Assembly (NCBI GenBank): GCA_000803105.1
Contig: JTDA01000006.1
Location: 1-64,000, forward strand
Source of the DNA: Coprobacter secundus
GTDB lineage: Bacteria > Bacteroidota > Bacteroidia > Bacteroidales > Coprobacteraceae
Length of the DNA stretch: 64,000 bases
Reading direction: 5' to 3'
The position numbers were made by a program, and so were the translations under genes. Positions 54,885-62,957 of the stretch are shown piece after piece (the stretch's first letter is position 1; every line of letters begins with the position of its first letter). Below the pieces are notes generated by a model. The model saw nothing but the letters and a program-made list of their open reading frames with translations. It ran no database searches and was not told where the DNA came from.

Positions 54885-56639
54885 ATGAAAAAAATATTAT
54901 ATTACAAATTATATATATTACTCGTCATTTTTGTAGCTTTTACTTCCTGCATGGACGATGGTTCTGGACTTCTCGATAAAGCCGAATCCGGAGATTTGAC
55001 AGAAGAAAAAATATTTTCTGATGGAACTTTAGCTCGTAGATGGCTTTATAACATATATTCCAGATTACCCAAGGGATATGCTCGATTTGGTGCGGTCAAT
55101 CCTATCTATTTAGCAGCAACCACTGATGAAGCTCAACAGGCTCATTTAGGCCTGCTAACCCAAGCCCTTTGGTTCAATGAAGGTACTTGGAATGCAGCCA
55201 ACCCAACAGATTTACCGGGATGGAAATACTATTGGACAGCCATTAGACCGGCCAATAAAATGATAGAAAATGTAGATAAAGTCCCAGTCAGCATACAAGA
55301 CGGTATCACAGAAGAAAGTAAATTGCAAATGAAGACAGAAGCCCGTATGCTGAGGGCAATCTTCTATTCCGAATTACTAAAAGCTTATGGAGGAGTACCT
55401 ATCATCACCAAACAACTTACACAATTTGACCCTGCCCTATATACTCCACGATCTACTTTCGATGAAACTGTAGATTTTATTGTCAAAGAATGTGATGACT
55501 GTGCAAAGATTCTTCCTCCAAATTATTTGCTGACATCTCCTACCGATTTTGGGAGAATGACTTCAATGGCAGCCAAAGCGTTAAAAGCCAGAGTATTGTT
55601 GTACGCTGCCCGACCATTATTCAACGATCCTAACAATAGCAACAGAATTGTCGCAGGAGAATACAATCCAAAAAAATGGGAAACAGCCGCAGAAGCAGGA
55701 CATGATGCTATTTTGTTCGCCGAAGAAAATGGTTATGCACTCTATACAGACGCAGGAAAAGACAGTTACCGACAACTATTTATTACACGAGGAACATGTG
55801 AAGAAATCATTACATATATTCGTACCTCAAAACACCGTGAATGCGAAGCTCGCCAACTTCCTCTCCGATTCCATAATGCCGGAAATGATAAAGGCGGTGG
55901 TTATACCGTACCCTCTCTCAATCTTGTAGAGTCTTACGAAACCAAAGAAGGACTAAACATTTACCAACCCGGCTCAAACTGGGATCCACAAAATCCTTAC
56001 CAAAACAGAGACGAGCGCTTTTATGCTACGATTTATTATAATCAAAGCAAATACAAAAACTATACTTTCCAAATCTATAATGCAGCCGAAGGTTCTTCTG
56101 TAACTCCTGGTGTAGACTACCCTTCTGATGCACTAAACACAGGCTTCTATCTAAGAAAGTTTATTGATGAAACGATAAATCCTAATAATGGTGCCGCTCA
56201 TCACAATTTTCATGTACTACGATATGCAGAAGTGTTGTTGAACTATGCCGAAGCTATGAATGAAGCTTACGGTCCTTATACCGATTTTTTCGGTGATGGA
56301 AAGACGGCCAAATGGGCTTTGGATCAGGTAAGAAGCAGAGCTATGCAACCTCCAATGCCATCAGGTCTTTCTGCAGATTCCATGCAAGTTCGCATCCGCA
56401 ATGAAAGAAAAATAGAATTGGCTTTTGAAGAACATCGTTTCTATGATTGTCGGCATTGGAAAGACGCTTCGGCTTTTCAAAGTATAAAATTACAGACCAT
56501 TACTAAAGACGACAATGGTGTATTCAAATATGGAGAAACTACTCGTAAACGAGTATTTAATGCTCCTACGATGTTCTTACTTCCTATTCCTTTAGATGAC
56601 ATAGCAAACGGAAAATACGAACAAAATCCAGGATGGTAA
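54885..56639 (+). CDS. SusD-like glycan-binding lipoprotein 2
   Basis: The 584-residue lipoprotein has a signal ending VAFTSC (Cys at residue 22), the SusD core (ARMLRAIFYSELLKAYGGVP near residue 163) and the C-terminal FEEHRFYDCRHWKDA near residue 520, and ends in NPGW. It partners SusC-like transporter 2. Two SusC/SusD pairs in tandem suggest import of two different oligosaccharides or sizes from the same glycan. Confidence 0.93.
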   Translation: MKKILYYKLYILLVIFVAFTSCMDDGSGLLDKAESGDLTEEKIFSDGTLARRWLYNIYSRLPKGYARFGAVNPIYLAATTDEAQQAHLGLLTQALWFNEGTWNAANPTDLPGWKYYWTAIRPANKMIENVDKVPVSIQDGITEESKLQMKTEARMLRAIFYSELLKAYGGVPIITKQLTQFDPALYTPRSTFDETVDFIVKECDDCAKILPPNYLLTSPTDFGRMTSMAAKALKARVLLYAARPLFNDPNNSNRIVAGEYNPKKWETAAEAGHDAILFAEENGYALYTDAGKDSYRQLFITRGTCEEIITYIRTSKHRECEARQLPLRFHNAGNDKGGGYTVPSLNLVESYETKEGLNIYQPGSNWDPQNPYQNRDERFYATIYYNQSKYKNYTFQIYNAAEGSSVTPGVDYPSDALNTGFYLRKFIDETINPNNGAAHHNFHVLRYAEVLLNYAEAMNEAYGPYTDFFGDGKTAKWALDQVRSRAMQPPMPSGLSADSMQVRIRNERKIELAFEEHRFYDCRHWKDASAFQSIKLQTITKDDNGVFKYGETTRKRVFNAPTMFLLPIPLDDIANGKYEQNPGW

Positions 56640-56661
56640 ACAAAATTTTTTATAATATTAA

Positions 56662-58104
56662 ATGATGGCTAAAATGGGATGTCCAAATAAAATAATATTC
56701 ACCGCGGCTCTGATTAGTTCTGCAAATAACTTGTCGGGGCAGGAGAAAGCCCAAAATACAAAACCTAACATTGTCGTTTTTTTGGCGGATGATGCAGGTA
56801 TGGATTTCGGATGTTATGGGAATAAAAATATCTCAACTCCAAATATCGACAAAATTGCACAAAATGGCATTCTCTTTAAAAATGCGTTCCTCACAGCCCC
56901 GCAATCAAGCCCGTCTCGTACCAGTATGCTTAGCGGAAAATTCGCACATACGATCGGGACTGAAGACTTGCACAACGGACTGAACGCAGAGACTCGAATA
57001 CTCCCGACATATTTACATCAGGCGGGGTATGTCACTGCATCTATGCTGAAAACGCATTGGGGACCTAATGGAGATAAGCAATTTGATGTGAGAATAAAAG
57101 GCGATTATTTACCTAATCAGGGACCTCTTTCCGATGAACTTTTCCAGAACTATAACAAATTTCTGGATGAGAACAAAAACAATCCTTTTTTTATATGGGT
57201 GGGCTTTATTGATCCCCATCGCCCATATAATAAAAAGAATACAGAACAACGGAATGACCCAAAAAAAATCAAAGTTCCTCCCTATCTTGTAAACAGCGAC
57301 AAGACCAAACATGATCTGGCTGATTATTACAACGAGATAAGTCGTATGGATAGTAATATTGGGACGATGATGGCCGAGCTGGAGAAACGAGGTCTGATGG
57401 ACAATACAATCATTGTATTTATGAGCGATAATGGCATGCCCTTCCCTCGTTGCAAAGGAACCTTATATGATTCCGGCATACAAACTCCTCTATTATTCAT
57501 GTGGAAGGGGAAGATAACCCCTGGCACAACCCACTCTAACGGTATGGTCAGTTCTATTGATTTGGCACCGACTTTACTTGATTTGGCTGGTATAGATATA
57601 CCTCAAGACATGTATGGGCGAGGATTTAAAAAACTCCTTTTTGACCCTACTCAAAAAGGTTCAGAATTTATTTACGCAGAACGAAACTGGCATGATGCTG
57701 ACGAATATATGCGCTGCATAAGAAGTAGTAAATATAAACTGGTATATAATGCTTATTATAATATTCCACACGGAACTTCCATGGACATAAGTACCAGTGA
57801 TAGCTGGTACGAACTGAAACGGTTACAAAGATCCAATAAATTAACGGAAAACATGAAGCAGATTTTCCAGTGTCCGAGAGCTATGGTAGAAATTTACGAT
57901 TTAGAAAAAGATCCATACGAACTAAATAATGTCGCAGACCTCCCCGAATACCGTGAAATAGGAGAAAAGTTAGCCGCAAAATTAGTCAAGTGGCAAAAAG
58001 ACACACAAGATCATCCTTGGTGGAAAAGACGCAGAAGCGATCAAAATGACCGTATATCAGGATTTCCTCTTTTCAAAAATCGACCACCTATGTGGACAGA
58101 CTAA
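56662..58104 (+). CDS. Ser-type formylglycine-dependent sulfatase (S1 family)
   Basis: The 480-residue enzyme has a signal-like N-terminus and PNIVVFLADDAGMDFGCYGN (metal-binding Asp pair). The maturation motif is SSPSRTSMLSG with Ser82 as the formylglycine precursor, so it is a Ser-type sulfatase requiring an anaerobic radical-SAM maturase, not encoded in this window. FMSDNGMPFPRCKGTLYDSG near residue 253 supplies the second metal-binding pair. It removes sulfate esters from the PUL glycan; substrate position is unknown. It follows susD2 by 22 bp. ATGs at 56662, 56665 and 56674 are all possible starts. Confidence 0.9.
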   Translation: MMAKMGCPNKIIFTAALISSANNLSGQEKAQNTKPNIVVFLADDAGMDFGCYGNKNISTPNIDKIAQNGILFKNAFLTAPQSSPSRTSMLSGKFAHTIGTEDLHNGLNAETRILPTYLHQAGYVTASMLKTHWGPNGDKQFDVRIKGDYLPNQGPLSDELFQNYNKFLDENKNNPFFIWVGFIDPHRPYNKKNTEQRNDPKKIKVPPYLVNSDKTKHDLADYYNEISRMDSNIGTMMAELEKRGLMDNTIIVFMSDNGMPFPRCKGTLYDSGIQTPLLFMWKGKITPGTTHSNGMVSSIDLAPTLLDLAGIDIPQDMYGRGFKKLLFDPTQKGSEFIYAERNWHDADEYMRCIRSSKYKLVYNAYYNIPHGTSMDISTSDSWYELKRLQRSNKLTENMKQIFQCPRAMVEIYDLEKDPYELNNVADLPEYREIGEKLAAKLVKWQKDTQDHPWWKRRRSDQNDRISGFPLFKNRPPMWTD

Positions 58105-58143
58105 ACTTCACTGATTATCATATATTCATTTAAATACACATTT

Positions 58144-59007
58144 ATGTTAACATCTTACAAATCTATATTAAATAAAGCATATCAAGGTGGTTATGCAGTA
58201 GGAGCATTTAATTGTTTAAGTTTGGAAAACGTAATGGGCGTCATTGCCGCTGCAGAAGAGCTCCACTCTCCAGTTATATTACAATTGGCAGAAGTCCAAT
58301 TCCCTTATGCCCCGATGGAGCTTATGGCACCACTATTCCTTAAAGCTGCGCATCAAAGTTCTGTTCCCGTTGCCGTACATTTAGACCACGGACAAAGTTT
58401 CGAAACCTGTGCACGTGCTATACGAATGGGATTCAACAGTGTTATGTTCGATGGAGCGTGTCTACCTTTTGAAAATAATGTAAGCATAACAAAAGCTGTT
58501 GTACGTATGGCAAAAGCTGCAGACGTCGACGTCGAAGCCGAACTTGGAAAAGTCGGAGACACTGGTTTCGGTGGAGGAGAAGGCACAGGCTCTGCCTCTA
58601 CTGCCGATGTTTTTACTGACGTAGAAGAATCGGCTTTATTCATCGAAAAAACCGGTATCGACGCTTTAGCGATTGCTATCGGCAACCTACACGGCAAATA
58701 TATAGCGACTCCTAAACTAAACATAAAAAGACTGACGGAAATCAGTGAAAGAAACAATATGCCTTTGGTACTTCATGGTGGGTCTGGAACCAGTGAAGAA
58801 GACTTCAAAGCTTGTGTACATCATGGAATAGCCAAAATCAATGTTGCTACAGCCATGCAAATAGCTATTACGCAAAAGATTGAGAAATATTTACAACAAT
58901 GTCCTCAACCCAATTACATTGATATGAAATGGAAAATGATTGAAGCATCCAAAGAAACTGCATTGTATCATCTCCGACTTTTTGAAAGTGAAGGGAAGGC
59001 TTTATAA
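58144..59007 (+). CDS. class II ketose-bisphosphate aldolase (fructose/tagatose type)
   Basis: The 287-residue zinc aldolase shows AVHLDHGQSFETC (first zinc His and catalytic Asp, about residues 78-90), DVEAELGKVGDTGFG (about 129-143), AIGNLHGKY (zinc His near 182) and LVLHGGSGTSEEDFKACVHH (zinc His near 211). It would split a ketose-1,6-bisphosphate or 1-phosphate into dihydroxyacetone phosphate and an aldehyde. In this PUL it completes a short route with the PfkB kinase and the lyxose/mannose isomerase downstream. Choice between fructose and tagatose configuration cannot be made. Confidence 0.9.
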   Translation: MLTSYKSILNKAYQGGYAVGAFNCLSLENVMGVIAAAEELHSPVILQLAEVQFPYAPMELMAPLFLKAAHQSSVPVAVHLDHGQSFETCARAIRMGFNSVMFDGACLPFENNVSITKAVVRMAKAADVDVEAELGKVGDTGFGGGEGTGSASTADVFTDVEESALFIEKTGIDALAIAIGNLHGKYIATPKLNIKRLTEISERNNMPLVLHGGSGTSEEDFKACVHHGIAKINVATAMQIAITQKIEKYLQQCPQPNYIDMKWKMIEASKETALYHLRLFESEGKAL

Positions 59008-59025
59008 AAATTTAATCGTTTCATT

Positions 59026-60030
59026 GTGAAAATAAATATATCCATATTATCTATTTTTCTCTCTTTATCAGTTGCTGCCCAATCACCTGATAAAGCTCTG
59101 ATTATTCATTATGACTTCGAATCTGCGACTGGTACCACAGTGCCAGATCTCTCTGGGAATGGAAATCATGGAGTCATCACCAACATGAGCGGAAATTTCA
59201 AAATAGAAAATGCCCCCGATGCCAATGGACACTCCTTTGGAAAAGTCTTTCATAAACCCATAGCCGGAAAGCCCGGACACATTACGACTCCAATTAATCT
59301 ATTCAAAAGAGGATTCGAAGATTATACTTTAGCTTTTTGGGTATGTATTACCAATGATATAAGCATTTCCTGCGGAAATGTTCAAATGATAGGATGTAGC
59401 CCTTCCGGTTCCACAGTAAATCCAAATACCCAACAATTGGCAGGTATTGAGAACGGATACTTTGTCGGTATGTCCAACTTTGGTACCCCTTTTCCTCTTA
59501 CAGATACAAACGGGAATATCCCAGGGGAAAAAGTTGAATTGGGAAAGTGGTACCATTACGCAGTCGTATCTTCTGCAACCGATCAAAAATCGACCTTATA
59601 CATCAATGGTATAGAAATATCTTCTACACAAGGAGCCAATGAATATGAAGAATTGACTCGAATCAATGGAGCCCTATATATTGGAAGAGGTGCTGGAAGC
59701 ACAGGACAATACTACATTTTTGGAGGAAAATTAGATGATTTCAGACTATATGGAAAAGCATTATCTTCATCGGAAATAAAAACGATAATGAAACAAAACA
59801 TAACTGGGATAGAAACTTCCGAAAATAAAGATACAATAAAAGTATCTTCTCTAAAAAACGGAATCACTATACATAATGCCCAAGGGAAAAAAGTCCGTAT
59901 ATACGGAATAAATGGAATTTTTATCAGTGAAAAAAAAATTGAAAATGAAAACACATATTTACCATTAAATAACAATTCAGGTTACCTACTTGAAATAGAT
60001 GGAAAAACATTTAAAACAGCAACTTTTTAA
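59026..60030 (+). CDS. secreted LamG-domain protein with T9SS-like tail, 1
   Basis: The start is a GTG at 59026 giving signal peptide MKINISILSIFLSLSVAAQS. The 334-residue protein has one LamG/concanavalin fold (LIIHYDFESATGTTVPDLSG, LGKWYHYAVVSSATDQKSTL, GKLDDFRLYGKALSSSEI, to about residue 240). The C-terminal segment of about 75 residues (IHNAQGKKVRIYGINGIFIS, ending LLEIDGKTFKTATF) resembles type IX secretion sorting domains. It probably binds glycan at the cell surface. It is paired with a similar gene immediately downstream. Confidence 0.78.
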   Translation: MKINISILSIFLSLSVAAQSPDKALIIHYDFESATGTTVPDLSGNGNHGVITNMSGNFKIENAPDANGHSFGKVFHKPIAGKPGHITTPINLFKRGFEDYTLAFWVCITNDISISCGNVQMIGCSPSGSTVNPNTQQLAGIENGYFVGMSNFGTPFPLTDTNGNIPGEKVELGKWYHYAVVSSATDQKSTLYINGIEISSTQGANEYEELTRINGALYIGRGAGSTGQYYIFGGKLDDFRLYGKALSSSEIKTIMKQNITGIETSENKDTIKVSSLKNGITIHNAQGKKVRIYGINGIFISEKKIENENTYLPLNNNSGYLLEIDGKTFKTATF

Positions 60031-60060
60031 ACTTGATTATAAACCTATAAAAAAAGAATC

Positions 60061-61170
60061 ATGAAAAAAAGATTTTTACTACTCTCAACAGTCGCATTAT
60101 TCTCATCAGCGACTCTTTTTGCTCAAGACATCAAAAATGGCTTGGTAGTTTATTATAACATGGAAGAAGGCGTAAACGGTGACGCTCCTGATAATATGGC
60201 CAATGCCCCGATTGACCTGTCCGGAAACAATAATAACTCCGTTAACCGAGGTCAAGCACCCAAAGGTCATAATTTTAAGACAGAACCAGACTTCAACTCT
60301 TTTTCTTTTGGAACCGTATTGACTTCTGAACCGGATGTCCCTGGTCACATATCCACCCCTGCCGGTGTTCTTAACCGAGGGAAAGGCGACTACTCTATCG
60401 CGTTTTGGGTAAGAGTAGAAGATAGCAATTTACCCGTGTTGCAGGGTCATAAAGATTATCAATTTCTGGCCTATAATCAAAAAGTCAATGCCCAAAACAT
60501 GCAAGGTACTAATATCGCAGGACTGGCAACTCCGACTCTCGCTTGTATGAAAGACGGTAAATTTGCTGCTGTTTCGACAAATGAAGCAGACTATTTCACT
60601 GCTGAAGACATGGTTGAATACGGAAGATGGTATCACTACGCCGTAACCTCATCTTTGGACTTTGCTACAACGATTCTGTATATTGACGGAAAAGAAGTTG
60701 CCAGAAAAGAAATTCCATTGGAAGAACAGGGAGATCTTATACCTTCAGATGGCGGTGTTATATTGCGAAGAGGTGGCGGTGGTAACTTGGAATATGAAAA
60801 TCCTGACGATCCAGCAACTCCGATTAGAATCCCAACCCAACGCTTTATTTTTGAAGGTGCAATGGATGAGTTCCGTATTTATGATCGAGTATTGACTCCT
60901 GAAGAAGTGGTAGCTATCATGAATGTCAATAAAAATGGAAGTGTAGATATTGAAAACAATATAGATAATTCTGGTATTTCTGTATATGTATCCGAAAAGA
61001 ATATTATCGTCGAGAATAGCGAAGGATACAATATGGCCATATACAACTGTACCGGAAGTCTGATTTCAAATCAAAAAATAGACAGCAATCACCAAGTTGT
61101 ATCTATGAATCAATCCGGTATCTATTTGGTTCGCATAAATAATGAAACATTCCGTATTATATTGAAATAA
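60061..61170 (+). CDS. secreted LamG-domain protein with T9SS-like tail, 2
   Basis: The 369-residue protein has signal peptide MKKRFLLLSTVALFSSATLF(A). The LamG domain includes LVVYYNMEEGVNGDAPDN, YGRWYHYAVTSSLDFATTIL and GAMDEFRIYDRVLTPEEVVA, to about residue 290. The tail ends SGIYLVRINNETFRIILK. It resembles its upstream neighbour in layout and is likely an old duplication. Glycan binding at the surface is inferred. A strong hairpin (61178-61219) follows its stop. Confidence 0.8.
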   Translation: MKKRFLLLSTVALFSSATLFAQDIKNGLVVYYNMEEGVNGDAPDNMANAPIDLSGNNNNSVNRGQAPKGHNFKTEPDFNSFSFGTVLTSEPDVPGHISTPAGVLNRGKGDYSIAFWVRVEDSNLPVLQGHKDYQFLAYNQKVNAQNMQGTNIAGLATPTLACMKDGKFAAVSTNEADYFTAEDMVEYGRWYHYAVTSSLDFATTILYIDGKEVARKEIPLEEQGDLIPSDGGVILRRGGGGNLEYENPDDPATPIRIPTQRFIFEGAMDEFRIYDRVLTPEEVVAIMNVNKNGSVDIENNIDNSGISVYVSEKNIIVENSEGYNMAIYNCTGSLISNQKIDSNHQVVSMNQSGIYLVRINNETFRIILK

Positions 61171-61177
61171 ACCTTCA

Positions 61178-61219
61178 TATCAAAATGACATATCATTTTT
61201 TTGATATGTCATTTTGATA
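61178..61219 (+). terminator. 18-bp perfect hairpin with T6 loop between LamG and kinase genes
   Basis: Arms at 61178-61195 (TATCAAAATGACATATCA) and 61202-61219 are perfect inverse copies with a loop of six T. There is no long T-run after the stem, and the next gene starts 18 bp later. A partial terminator or RNA-stability hairpin that lowers expression of the kinase-isomerase part is likely. Confidence 0.65.
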
Positions 61220-61237
61220 AATTCTAAATCATCCATT

Positions 61238-62239
61238 ATGAGAAAAGGCATCATCTCCGCAGGAAATTGGCTCGTCGATTTTGTAAAAATAATCGAAAAA
61301 TATCCTGCACCCGGAAATTTAATTACAATAGAATCTACAGAAACAGGACTGGGAGGTTGTGCCCATAACGTATTAGTAGATCTCGCTCACTTGCACACCG
61401 ATATTCCTCTGTATGCTGCAGGATGCATAGGAGATGACCCAAATGGGGAATATGTCTTAAATGAAATAGAAAAATACAATATAGACAAGTCTTACATGAA
61501 AATTGTCCCTCATACACCTACCGCATACACTGATGTTATGGCTGAAAAAGGGGGGCGTTCACGAACATATTTTCACTGTCGTGGAGCAAATGCACAATTA
61601 GATATAGAATACATAGATACGATAGATACCAATGCCAAAATTTTTCATTTAGGATATCTACTTTTATTAGATAAACTGGATGCCGAAGATCCTCAATACA
61701 AAGTCAAAGCAGCTCGCATATTAGATAAACTACAAAAAAAAGGATACAAAACCTCGGTAGATGTAGTATCTGAAGAAAGTAACCGTTTCTCCCGGATAAT
61801 TACGCCTTGCTTACCTTTTACAGACTATTTGATTATTAACGAAGTAGAAGCCGCTCAATGTACAGGTATTCCCACTCGCACCTCCCAAAATACCGTCATT
61901 ATCGAAAATATTAAAAATGCCGCACAACAATTATTAGATAATGGAGTAAAAGAGTTAGTAACTATACATTTCCCCGAAGGTGGTTACGCGATAAACAAGA
62001 ATGGGAATTCCATTTTTGTTCCGTCATTTCCTATTCCTCCACAACATATTGTTTCAACTGTTGGAGCAGGCGATGCCTTTTGTTCAGGAATGTTATATGC
62101 CATACACGAAGAATATTCTTTGAAAGAATCATTATTATTTGCTTCGGCTTGTGCTTATTTCAATCTTCGAAACGCAACTTGCACAGGCGGTGCTCCAACT
62201 TTAGATGAAGTAACAAAATTTTTAGAAAATCACAAATAA
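61238..62239 (+). CDS. PfkB-family carbohydrate kinase
   Basis: I use ATG 61238 (MRKGIISAGNWLVDFVKIIE); a TTG at 61214 in the hairpin arm gives a longer frame but is unlikely. The 333-residue protein has the ribokinase-like GLGGCAHNVLVDLAHL (substrate-binding Gly-Gly) and the C-terminal anion-hole motif STVGAGDAFCSGMLYAIHEE with catalytic Asp near residue 283. It phosphorylates a sugar, probably the ketose made by the downstream isomerase. The gene order fits a pathway isomerase, kinase, aldolase. Confidence 0.88.
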   Translation: MRKGIISAGNWLVDFVKIIEKYPAPGNLITIESTETGLGGCAHNVLVDLAHLHTDIPLYAAGCIGDDPNGEYVLNEIEKYNIDKSYMKIVPHTPTAYTDVMAEKGGRSRTYFHCRGANAQLDIEYIDTIDTNAKIFHLGYLLLLDKLDAEDPQYKVKAARILDKLQKKGYKTSVDVVSEESNRFSRIITPCLPFTDYLIINEVEAAQCTGIPTRTSQNTVIIENIKNAAQQLLDNGVKELVTIHFPEGGYAINKNGNSIFVPSFPIPPQHIVSTVGAGDAFCSGMLYAIHEEYSLKESLLFASACAYFNLRNATCTGGAPTLDEVTKFLENHK

Positions 62240-62248
62240 CTATATATT

Positions 62249-62911
62249 ATGAAAAGATCAGAAGTCAATCGATATATCAAACAAGCAATCAAATTATTTG
62301 ATGAAAATAATTTTCATCTTCCTTCATGGGCACTACTAACGCCAGAAGAATGGAAAGATAAAATAGCGACTGAGTGTTGCAAAGAAATAATTGACCATAC
62401 TTTAGGCTGGGATGTTACAGATTTCGGAAAAAATAATTTCATGAAAGAAGGGCTTACTCTTTTCACCCTACGTAACGGTTCTCCCAAAAGTGAAAAAACC
62501 TATTGTGAAAAAATAATGGTTTCTTACGTAAATCAAATTACCCCAATGCATTTTCATTGGAATAAAATGGAAGATATCATTAATCGAGGTGGAGGTATAT
62601 TAGCATTACAGCTATGGAAAGCCAATATAAAAGAAGAAAAAACAAGTGACTCGTTCACCGTACAAATAGACGGAATAACCCGAAAGATAGAAGCTGGAGA
62701 AATTATCCGGCTAAATCCGGGAGAAAGCATCACATTAGAACCATATATATATCACCAATTTTGGGCAGAAAAGAAAACTTGCATTATCGGAGAAGTCTCT
62801 AAAGTCAACGACGACTCTAATGATAACAGATTTTATGAACCATTAGGAAGATACCCAAAAATAGAGGAAGACGAATCAGCATTATTTTTGCTTTGTACTG
62901 AATACTTATAA
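62249..62911 (+). CDS. D-lyxose/D-mannose ketol-isomerase
   Basis: The 220-residue cupin enzyme matches the D-lyxose isomerase family. The metal ligands appear in TPMHFHWNKMEDIINRGGG (His-x-His and Glu, about residues 97-115) and the final His in EPYIYHQFWAEK (about 166-177), and the C-terminal motif is GEVSKVNDDSNDNRFYEP. These enzymes interconvert D-lyxose/D-xylulose and D-mannose/D-fructose. It starts 9 bp after the kinase gene. In this PUL it probably feeds a ketose to the kinase. Confidence 0.88.
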   Translation: MKRSEVNRYIKQAIKLFDENNFHLPSWALLTPEEWKDKIATECCKEIIDHTLGWDVTDFGKNNFMKEGLTLFTLRNGSPKSEKTYCEKIMVSYVNQITPMHFHWNKMEDIINRGGGILALQLWKANIKEEKTSDSFTVQIDGITRKIEAGEIIRLNPGESITLEPYIYHQFWAEKKTCIIGEVSKVNDDSNDNRFYEPLGRYPKIEEDESALFLLCTEYL

Positions 62912-62957
62912 AAGATTTTTCCTATTTCCAAATTCTGAATTTAAAAGTACACCTATT

